Below, one piece after another: positions 1 to 6,272 of a DNA stretch of 12,346 nt. The stretch comes from Chrysochromulina tobinii (taxonomy: Eukaryota; Haptophyta; Prymnesiales; Chrysochromulinaceae), in assembly GCA_001275005.1 (NCBI GenBank), contig JWZX01002677.1:1-12346 (forward strand), read 5' to 3'. A model generated the notes under the pieces. It saw only the letters and a program-made list of their open reading frames with translations, ran no database searches and was not told the origin of the DNA. The first letter of the stretch is position 1, and each line of letters opens with the position of its first letter. Position numbers and translations under genes: made by a program.

Positions 1-460
1 AACGACTGCAGCCCAGGCTCGGAGTTCCGCCCGGCCCCGGGCCGAGCACGGCAGGTGGACCGGACTTAGACCTCGACCATCGTCACATCACATGTGGTCA
101 GGAGACATGTCCTGTACATGACTGAGACTAGAGAACTAAAGTGACTAAAGTAAGAGCTTCCTCACCACCGAAACGACAAACGGGGGTGGGGAAGCCGGCG
201 GTAGCACTCTAAACATTTAATTATCGGCCGATGTGTTATTGTGCATTGTCCGACCGCCTTGATCGGGGAGGCGCTCTGGGAGCGGGTGGCGGCAGGGTCG
301 GGTTCGCTGGGGGCGGCCTCTTGATCTGAGATCTGAGTCGGCCGCGGGGACGCCACGGAGGAGCGGTCGGCTCCGGGGCTGCGGCTGTTGAGTCGGCCGC
401 GGTTTCGAGGTCGTCGCGCTGTCGTGCGGGTTGTGATGGTTGTGAGGTTCGTCTTTGTGA

Positions 461-509
461 TCGGTGTGCCCGTGTGCGCCCGTGTGTCCCGTGTGTGTCC
501 CGTGTGAAC
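461..509. repeat. CCCGTGTG degenerate minisatellite
   Basis: The octamer CCCGTGTG starts at 469, 479, 488 and 499, giving a degenerate tandem array with steps of 9 to 11 bases. It lies in non-coding DNA upstream of the methyltransferase gene. Confidence 0.75.
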
Positions 510-619
510 GTTAACACGACAGACGCGACACCCGCGTGTGTGTCCCGGCTCCCCCGGTGTCTGTACCGGCTCCCCCCGGTAACTATTGTAGGTAGGCGCC
601 CATTTTGTGCTCGATAACG

Positions 620-684
620 GTACAGTGCAGTACCGGTATTGTACCGGTACCGGTACTGTACCTTGCAGTACCCGGTACTGTACA
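620..684. repeat. GTAC / GTACCGGTAC palindrome cluster
   Basis: GTAC occurs nine times in 65 bases (starts 620, 630, 641, 647, 653, 658, 668, 675, 680), where about 0.25 would be expected by chance. The core GTACCGGTACCGGTAC at 641-656 is a perfect 16-base palindrome, and flanking TACCGGTA and GTACTGTAC units extend the dyad symmetry. It sits about 105 to 170 bases upstream of the ATG at 791, so it could be a cluster of dimeric transcription-factor sites, a cruciform-forming element or a simple palindromic satellite. A shorter relative lies upstream of the desulfhydrase gene at 4142-4155. Confidence 0.85.
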
Positions 685-790
685 AATCGGGACACGTGCT
701 TGACGGAAGCCCTGTCGAGGAGAGGGAGGGCGCCGCCGGGAGAGGAGCCCCGCTGCCGCACGTCAAGGCGAGGCAGATCGTGTGGACTCA

Positions 791-2518
791 ATGGTGGCTG
801 GACCAAAGTACAACCAAGTTCGAGGGTCTGATGAACAAACGTACGGCTCTCTGGGGGGAGGAACTGCTGTTGATGATGACGACCTTGAACCTGTCACCAT
901 CGACCTCCCTCCCAAGCAGGCTGGTGAGCCGCTTGGTATTGGGCTGAGTAGCGCCGGCGGCTCGTGCCTTGACCCGATCCTCTGTTATTTTGTTGAAGTA
1001 CCCCCGCCGCAGCTCATGGTGGCGCAAATCTCTTTCGAATCTCCAGTCGCCGGCCTACTGAACCCGGGGGACGTTATCTACTCCATCAATGGAATTGGCG
1101 GCGAGGCGTGCATGACCGCCGATGCGGCCTCGACATACATCCGCTCGGCAACCAAACTCAAGTTTCAAGTGCTGTCGCCGGAAGTGGCAAAAATGGTGCA
1201 AAAGGAGCGTTATGCAGCGGTCGCGCCGAGGCGGCTGCTCGCCCTAGGGCTGCTAACGGTTGTGGTATTTGCACTCTGCGGCTGCCTAGTTTATGGCACC
1301 GTGATACCGTGGTTCCGCTTCAGAGCGGCTGAGAAGGAGTTGATGAAGCTGCGGAACGAGTTGCTCGTCGAGAGCGAAAGGGGGACGAAAGCCTTGCAAA
1401 CCATTATGTATCTGAACAAGGTTGAACACGATAACCAGCAGTTGAGCAGGAAGCTGCAAGTGGCGACAGCCAGCCGGGAATCGCTGGAGCGTGAGCTTGC
1501 GCAGGTGCGCGAGCATTGTCAGAAGGTGCTCTTAGGCCAGACTGGCGCTCACCCGGCCTCAACAGCCTTCTTGCATCACAACAAGGCCTTGTCGCACGCC
1601 GATCAGTGTGCCAGCTCCGACACTCTGGCGTGGATTCGTAGCGGCGACCACAAGAAGCTCGAGGCCATCATGATGGGGCAGCACACTGACAAGGCACGGC
1701 ATCGCCGCGACCAAGAAATGTACTTTCGCGTGCTGGAGCCGATCGCAAGGCGCAAGTGCTTGGGAAGGACGGAGACGGAGCGCACCATTCGCATCCTCGA
1801 AGTCGGCCTTGGCTGTGACGCACGAAACGGCCCAGGTGGCAACGTCGCCGTGTGGAAAGAGCTGTTCGTCCCTCCGCTCAAACTCGACTTGCACGTGATG
1901 GAGTATGACAGGGTTTGCTCCACGCGATGGTCCACCAAATCTAGCGGAGCTGAGACCGGGTTCCACGTCGGGAACCAGAACTCTACAGCTGACCTGGACC
2001 GGGTGTACGCGGAGACGGGCGGCCAGCCTTTCGACTTGATCGTCGACGATGGCAGCCACCTGAGCGAGCACCAGTACACGACGGCTATGCGCGTGATTGG
2101 GCGCGTTGCACAAGGTGGCGCGTACATTATCGAAGATCTGCACTCCTCATGCTACAACTATTCGGCTAACGGGCGAGCCCGAAATATTCGACGCATGTCC
2201 GAATCACCAAGAATCAAACAGCCTTCAAATCCTCGGCGCCTGGCCGAATCCAACAAGAAGCAGAAAGTCGGACCAGTAAAATTGTCCAACGGCAAAATGG
2301 ACCAGCAGCATCAGGTGGCCGGCGACACGACGGCCGTCGGGCGAATCTTTGATTGCATGCGCACGAAGCGTGGCTCACTGTCTATGTACGCACACGTTTC
2401 TGACTGGCAAAAGCGGCTCATCATGGGCCATGCGCCGTTACCGGAGCTCGCTCCCAGCGTGAAGCACATCAGCTTATGGCCGACTGCAGCTGTCATCGAG
2501 CTGTCGACAGGGGCGTAA
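791..2518 (+). CDS. PDZ-transmembrane-coiled-coil MycE-like O-methyltransferase
   Basis: A single-exon protein of 575 residues from the ATG at 791; the frame is open from 704 but holds no earlier ATG. In order: an acidic N-terminus; a PDZ-like domain (about 33-128) with PLGIGL as carboxylate-binding loop and LNPGDVIYSINGI; one hydrophobic span (about 149-174) preceded by Arg-Arg; a charged heptad-like coiled coil (about 178-245); and a class I SAM-dependent methyltransferase (about 290-571). The SAM motif is ILEVGLG...GPGG (335-350), with an acidic end of strand 2 (VMEYD). VDDGSH (418-423) and IIEDL (446-450) match the metal-dependent sugar O-methyltransferase MycE: Asp420, His423, Glu448 and Asp449 keep the spacing of the MycE Mg ligands and catalytic base as I recall them. 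Positive-inside logic puts PDZ in the cytosol and the catalytic domain in the lumen. A polar insert (about 462-515) after IIEDL is unusual and could be lineage-specific or a retained intron. The substrate, perhaps a sugar or glycan, is inference. Confidence 0.85.
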   Translation: MVAGPKYNQVRGSDEQTYGSLGGGTAVDDDDLEPVTIDLPPKQAGEPLGIGLSSAGGSCLDPILCYFVEVPPPQLMVAQISFESPVAGLLNPGDVIYSINGIGGEACMTADAASTYIRSATKLKFQVLSPEVAKMVQKERYAAVAPRRLLALGLLTVVVFALCGCLVYGTVIPWFRFRAAEKELMKLRNELLVESERGTKALQTIMYLNKVEHDNQQLSRKLQVATASRESLERELAQVREHCQKVLLGQTGAHPASTAFLHHNKALSHADQCASSDTLAWIRSGDHKKLEAIMMGQHTDKARHRRDQEMYFRVLEPIARRKCLGRTETERTIRILEVGLGCDARNGPGGNVAVWKELFVPPLKLDLHVMEYDRVCSTRWSTKSSGAETGFHVGNQNSTADLDRVYAETGGQPFDLIVDDGSHLSEHQYTTAMRVIGRVAQGGAYIIEDLHSSCYNYSANGRARNIRRMSESPRIKQPSNPRRLAESNKKQKVGPVKLSNGKMDQQHQVAGDTTAVGRIFDCMRTKRGSLSMYAHVSDWQKRLIMGHAPLPELAPSVKHISLWPTAAVIELSTGA

Positions 2519-2894
2519 CATCCGTCTCGCGTCGGCCCGTAGAATCGGGCGCTGAAAAGCTCACGGAGGTCCGTCGCGACGGTGCGAACGTCGGTCCTAC
2601 AGTACAGGACCAGCCACACAGCATATTACGCAGCCGTACCGCATGGCACCCTCACGCGACGCGACGGGCGCCGATGCTAATTAGAATCGAAGAATAGCTA
2701 GCGATTCTGAAAATACTTAAAACGTTAAAACGAACGCATGAAGATCGAACGAAGCGGAACCGGTGGGCGAGCGGTAACCCGCACCGAACCCGCGGCGCGG
2801 AAGCGGGCCCCAATTGGCCTTTTGGCGCGGCCGAAAGAAACCGAAGAATCGTCTTCGGGTCAAACTGTAACCGACATAACGTAATTCTGTGCGA
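2519..2894. other. Convergent intergenic spacer
   Basis: This is the shared 3' region of the methyltransferase (+) and desulfhydrase (-) genes. It includes an A-rich stretch (about 2700-2730) that may lie in 3' UTR or polyadenylation signals of either gene, and a GTAC-containing dyad, cctacagtacagg, near 2596-2608. I see no RNA gene or supported reading frame. Confidence 0.5.
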
Positions 2895-4097
2895 TCAAAA
2901 CGCGCCCCATCCTCCCGCGAGCAGTGGTGCGAGGCAGTCGGCCTTCTCGTACACGCCGAGCAACCCGCCTGTGTGGAAGAAGCATGCCCGGCCGACAGGC
3001 CGAGTGACAAGGTCGTTGGCCATGCCCAGCGCGCCCTTGCCCGTGTAGACCGGGTCGAGCACGACGCCGGTCGCGCGGGCCGTCTCCACGAGGAACCTGA
3101 GCTCGGCCTCCGTGGCTTGGGCGTACCCGTCACCGATGCACTGCTCGAGCCGGAGCAGCTCGCGCGACGACGCCACCAGGTTCGGTACGATGCCAAGCTC
3201 GCGGTAGATACCGTCGATCTTGTCGTAGAAGATCTCGGGCGTGTCATCGACGCCAATTCCAACGAGCTCGCAGCCGGCAGCGCCCAGCCCGCTCCAGTGC
3301 ACCCCGAGGGCAAGCCCGGCCGCCGTGCCGCCGGAGCCACACGCAAAATACAAGCGGTCGAGCGCTAGGCCGGAAGCCTCTAGCTGCTTGCTGAGCTCGA
3401 AGACGGCGTGCACGTAGCCCCACGTGCCCAGCGGATTCGAACCGCCCGATGGGAACGCGTACGGTCTGGTGCCGCCAGCGGCCAGCCTTGCCGCGAGCTC
3501 CTTGACGAGCGTGGCACCGCCCTTGGCGCTGAACTCTCCAGGCTCGCAGAGATGGACGTGCGCGCCGACGAGCCGATCGATCATGAGATTGCCCACGAGG
3601 CCGGGATCTTTGTTCTCGCCGCGAAGAATGATGTGCGGCTCGAGGCCGAGGCGGCGTGCAGCGACTGCCGTCGCGCGGCAGTGGTTGGACTGGATCCCTC
3701 CAACCGTGATCACTGCATCACACCCCTGGTCAACCGCGTCGGCCAAGAGGAATTCGAGCTTCCGCACCTTATTGCCACTGAGCTCGGATCCCGTGCAATC
3801 GTCTCGTTTGATCAAGATCTCTGTGGATGCTGGCAGAGCCCAGCGGTGCAGCGGCAGAGCCCAGCGGTGCAGCGGCGTTGGAAGGTGCGCCAGCATCAGC
3901 CGTGAGGCTGGTGGCTTGATCCCCTTTGGTATCCATGGCGGGGCTACGTATGGCTGCGGCCGAGGAAAGTTTGATGCAAGCGAACCGAATCGGCGCTTAG
4001 CCAGAAACTTTGCTCGTCGACGAACCACCACTGCCGTCACCAAGCCGATGCCGACGCCAAAGAGGACGGCAAGCGCGTCCCTCAAGCGTTCACGCAT
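2895..4097 (-). CDS. D-cysteine desulfhydrase with N-terminal membrane anchor (PLP enzyme)
   Basis: 400 residues from the ATG at 4097-4095. It belongs to the fold-type II PLP family of D-cysteine desulfhydrase and ACC deaminase; the reaction is D-cysteine to pyruvate, H2S and ammonia. Seen: SGNKVRKLEF (107-116) with Lys110 at the PLP-lysine position, GGIQSNHCRATAVAA (133-147), FPSGGSNPLGTWGY, the phosphate loop ACGSGGTAAG, DPVYTGKGALGM and FHTGGLLGVYEK. Thr352 (VYTGK) and Thr376 (FHTGG) occupy positions where ACC deaminases have Glu and Leu, which favours desulfhydrase. An N-terminal hydrophobic span (8-25) followed by RRRAKFLAKRR suggests a signal anchor or organelle targeting. The reading frame extends to an ATG at 4238 (447 residues), but those 47 codons have only about half G/C third bases and cover the GTACCGG element, so 4097 is preferred. 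An exact 21-base tandem duplication doubles LHRWALP (76-89). No intron is needed. Confidence 0.93.
   Translation of the reverse strand: MRERLRDALAVLFGVGIGLVTAVVVRRRAKFLAKRRFGSLASNFPRPQPYVAPPWIPKGIKPPASRLMLAHLPTPLHRWALPLHRWALPASTEILIKRDDCTGSELSGNKVRKLEFLLADAVDQGCDAVITVGGIQSNHCRATAVAARRLGLEPHIILRGENKDPGLVGNLMIDRLVGAHVHLCEPGEFSAKGGATLVKELAARLAAGGTRPYAFPSGGSNPLGTWGYVHAVFELSKQLEASGLALDRLYFACGSGGTAAGLALGVHWSGLGAAGCELVGIGVDDTPEIFYDKIDGIYRELGIVPNLVASSRELLRLEQCIGDGYAQATEAELRFLVETARATGVVLDPVYTGKGALGMANDLVTRPVGRACFFHTGGLLGVYEKADCLAPLLAGGWGAF
3832..3873. repeat. Exact 21-base tandem duplication in the desulfhydrase gene
   Basis: Bases 3832-3852 and 3853-3873 are identical. Being 21 bases long, the duplication is in frame and encodes LHRWALP twice, between the conserved LPTP and the start of the catalytic core. 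Zero divergence at synonymous sites implies a recent event, gene conversion, or an assembly artefact. Confidence 0.95.
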
Positions 4098-4330
4098 GAA
4101 GGACCGTGAATCGCACAGGGTACAAGTAAGAAAAAATACATGTACCGGGTACCGGACATGAAAACCACCACTCAATTCGACAACGTCAATCTTTGCCGAA
4201 CTCATCAGCATGCAAATTTGGGGGGTTTTCACACCCACTTCGTTCGCGAGCTAGAAAAGCTAGGAAATGAGAGTTAAAAAATGAGAGTCGGGACTCTATC
4301 AAGCTCACCCTGTGTCGGGGCCTGGTGTGG
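4098..4330. promoter_or_regulatory. Divergent promoter region between desulfhydrase and the 4331 gene
   Basis: A 233-base interval between two outward-facing start codons, more AT-rich than its surroundings (runs of A at 4130-4136 and 4276-4281, and a T/G run near 4215-4228). It holds GTAC at 4120, GTACCGGGTACCGG at 4142-4155 (45 bases upstream of the desulfhydrase ATG) and a dyad AGAGTCGGGACTCT at 4284-4297 (34 bases upstream of the ATG at 4331). It probably drives both genes, with very short 5' UTRs. Confidence 0.6.
4142..4155. repeat. GTACCGG direct repeat, two copies
   Basis: The heptamer GTACCGG occurs twice without spacing (4142-4148 and 4149-4155), flanked by catgt and acatg arms. The same heptamer forms the core of the 620-684 cluster upstream of the methyltransferase gene. 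Confidence 0.8.
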
Positions 4331-5551
4331 ATGTCTGCAGCGACGCTCTTCAGCCAGCCATTGCCGACGTTCCAAAGCCTACGCGAGCTCCAGCTCACGG
4401 CGCCACAGTGGGCGGCATACCTGGAGCGCGTGTACGGCAATCTTGATGCCATTTCAAGCTGGCCACTCAACCTCTCTGCCTCCTTGCGCTTCGTCTACAG
4501 CGACGTCCCTCTATGGGACAATCACATGGTGCCAATGCTGGGCATGGGACCAGAGTGCGGCGTGCGATCCAGTAATGGCACCATGCGAGCGGCGTGCGAC
4601 CCAGCAATGCCCCAAGAAACGCTGCTAAGGGTCAACGGCAAACGGGGTCGCCACAAGCTGTACACCGGCCGCAGGTATGGCGACGTCTTCAAGCTCTACC
4701 ACCCGCCCTACCCTCCCGAGGCTACTTCAACGATGTGGGTGTACCCATACTCCGACATCGACAAAAGCATGAGCATGGTGTTGGATCATGTGCAGGGAGC
4801 CCCCTCGGGCACCAGGATTGAAGCTTTCCATTGCGCCGAGAACAACAACCTATCCTCTTACTGGATGTACCATGCTCCCGGCAGCGGCATCTTCTTCGAC
4901 GTCGGCCGGACCTTTGTGGCCCGTAACCGATGTACGCTCTGGGCAGCACTGAACCTCACTGTAAGCGTGAGTCCGCGTGGCAAGGCTGCTCGCTGCCAGG
5001 TCCACCGCCACGCGTGGCACGGCCACGCATACATCAAAGATGCTCAAGTGCCGCATACGACCTTTGCATCTCTGCGCATGGAGCATTGTCCGGGCTTCTG
5101 GTGCAGCTCAGGGTACGAGCTGCAGCACCAGCAGTACCTGCTCACCAAGGAGGCCATGGAGCGGCTCGTCGAGCTCGGGTTCGACTCTTTGCAGCTCACG
5201 CACACTGAGGAGCACAAAATCTTCAAACATGAGATCGTCGACTTGCGGCAGCCATCGGCGCGCCGTAGCGGCACTAGGACAGCCACTAGTGCAGACACTA
5301 GTGCAGACACTCGGGGCAACCGACGAGATATCCTGAGGTACAGGAGGGTGACGGTAGATGCGAAAGTTGACGAGCCTTCCCGCGCCTGCCCGCGCGCCCA
5401 CGCGCGCCATGCTTTCTTCCAAGGCTGGGGCGGCCGTCTCCCATGCCGGTGCGAGGAGCGTGTGGTAGGTCAGCACCCTGGCTGTATTCGGTGTGCGAGG
5501 ACCGTGCCATTGAAGCCGGTGCATTCGCCATCGGAGATTAGTGCACGGTAA
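4331..5551 (+). CDS. Unrecognised protein, HAPGSGIFFDVGRT motif, probably lumenal or secreted
   Basis: 406 residues from the ATG at 4331. I cannot assign a named family. The best-defined core is about residues 120-310: FKLYHPPYPP, YPYSDIDKS, EAFHCAENNN, then HAPGSGIFFDVGRT (181-194), a Cys/His-rich segment (about 200-260) and LTKEAMERLVELGFDSLQLTHTEEHKIFKHEIVDLR (given here only as the stretch 270-306, starting LTKEAM and ending IVDLR). From general memory, similar HAPGSG..-.VGRT proteins occur in algal genomes without known function. Four N-glycosylation sequons (near 47, 82, 173, 208) and many cysteines suggest passage through the secretory pathway, but no signal peptide follows this Met. 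The bases just after the ATG, ending tgtctgcag at 4340, resemble a 3' splice site, so the true start may lie in an upstream exon. The last 100 or so residues (after 306) are Arg-rich, contain a 12-base repeat and may not be authentic coding sequence. Confidence 0.72.
   Translation: MSAATLFSQPLPTFQSLRELQLTAPQWAAYLERVYGNLDAISSWPLNLSASLRFVYSDVPLWDNHMVPMLGMGPECGVRSSNGTMRAACDPAMPQETLLRVNGKRGRHKLYTGRRYGDVFKLYHPPYPPEATSTMWVYPYSDIDKSMSMVLDHVQGAPSGTRIEAFHCAENNNLSSYWMYHAPGSGIFFDVGRTFVARNRCTLWAALNLTVSVSPRGKAARCQVHRHAWHGHAYIKDAQVPHTTFASLRMEHCPGFWCSSGYELQHQQYLLTKEAMERLVELGFDSLQLTHTEEHKIFKHEIVDLRQPSARRSGTRTATSADTSADTRGNRRDILRYRRVTVDAKVDEPSRACPRAHARHAFFQGWGGRLPCRCEERVVGQHPGCIRCARTVPLKPVHSPSEISAR
5285..5308. 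repeat. 12-base tandem repeat (ACTAGTGCAGAC x2)
   Basis: Two exact copies lie at 5285-5296 and 5297-5308, in frame, encoding TSAD-type repeats in the poorly supported C-terminal tail of the 4331-5551 protein. A partial further copy follows. Confidence 0.9.
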
Positions 5552-6272
5552 AAGTGCACGGCCACTCATATGAACAGAGGCGCAACGCGGTGGATCCGCG
5601 GATCATGCGGGATCTGCTGGTATCCCGATCGCCTACGAGGCGGGAACTTGGTTCCTGTCATAGTTCCTGTGCGTCTAGCGTGTCAAGCGTGCTGCGTTTG
5701 CGATTTCATGACGCGACATGGCCTACTGTACAGTAACCTAACCGATGAGCCGCCTTTAAGCACAGATTTACACCATACTCCATAGATTCTTGACACAGGA
5801 CGAGGTGTCTGAGAGGAACCCTGCCGCAATGGTATTCCCACGACCATTGCCCACGACCAGAGACGGCACCAGACGCGGCGCGTTAGTCACTAGTACTGAA
5901 ACTTCCAACCGCAGCCCGCGTGTCAGTGAGTCAGACAACTTTCAGACAACAGGCGGCCGCGACCCCAAAATGGCCACCTCAGCCCCAAACACTCCGCAAG
6001 CGCTGTGAAGCTGTGGACAGGCGGCCGCCGCGCGAGAGACAGACTGACTGACTCTGGGCCCAACCGAGCTGTTCCTGTGTGGGAAGCTGTAGTCTCTAAT
6101 GAGCCCTGGGAACGTCGACGCCGAAAATGCCTCCATTGCTGCTTGAAAGCTTGCGTCCTCGAGCATGAACCCAAATTGAGCCTTCGTCAAAAAGGCGGTC
6201 CTCTTCGTCAAAAGGTCCGAACACATGAGTGTCTAGAGCGGAAGGAAAACAACGCCTGCACGACCCGCGGGG
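5552..6272. other. Intergenic spacer upstream of aminopeptidase gene
   Basis: 721 bases without a supported gene. It holds a perfect 10-base palindrome ACTGTACAGT (5725-5734), repeated GTTCCTGT words (about 5651-5670 and 6072), and an imperfect direct repeat of CTTCGTCAAAA with flanks (about 6183-6210). The 47 or more bases before the ATG at 6273 are presumably 5' UTR or promoter. A 94-codon minus-strand frame (6226-5942) has a modestly protein-like start but no recognisable family. Confidence 0.5.

Larger units (their letters stand above)
1..790. promoter_or_regulatory. Repeat-rich upstream region of the methyltransferase gene
   Basis: No convincing gene is visible here. The first 66 bases are open in one plus frame that ends at a TAG (67-69), which could be the tail of an upstream gene but is too short to judge. 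The stretch holds a 9-base direct repeat (actaaagtg/actaaagta, 135-152), degenerate CCCGTGTG repeats (about 461-509), two CCGGCTCCCCC units (545-580) and a dense GTAC palindrome cluster (620-684). The long minus-strand reading frame over 162-806 runs through these repeats, reads as low-complexity Arg/Thr/Pro/Ser sequence and has no domain, so I treat it as chance. The region ends at the ATG at 791 and probably contains the promoter and 5' UTR. Confidence 0.5.

Noticed and set aside
162-806. 214-codon minus-strand reading frame upstream of the methyltransferase
   Set aside because: It runs through minisatellites and the GTAC cluster, has no domain, and reads as low-complexity sequence expected from GC-rich repeats.
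1559-2143. Long minus-strand frames opposite the methyltransferase domain
   Set aside because: They mirror a well-supported plus-strand domain with conserved catalytic residues and show no motif of their own.
3433-3443. GGATTCGAACC, which resembles the T-arm of a tRNA gene
   Set aside because: It lies in the desulfhydrase coding sequence, where it encodes part of the conserved GGSNPLG segment, and no acceptor, D or anticodon arms surround it.
4098-4238. Longer desulfhydrase start at 4238
   Set aside because: The added codons show a clear drop in G/C third bases and overlap the GTACCGG promoter-like element; the ATG at 4097 is followed directly by a typical anchor. It is not fully excluded.
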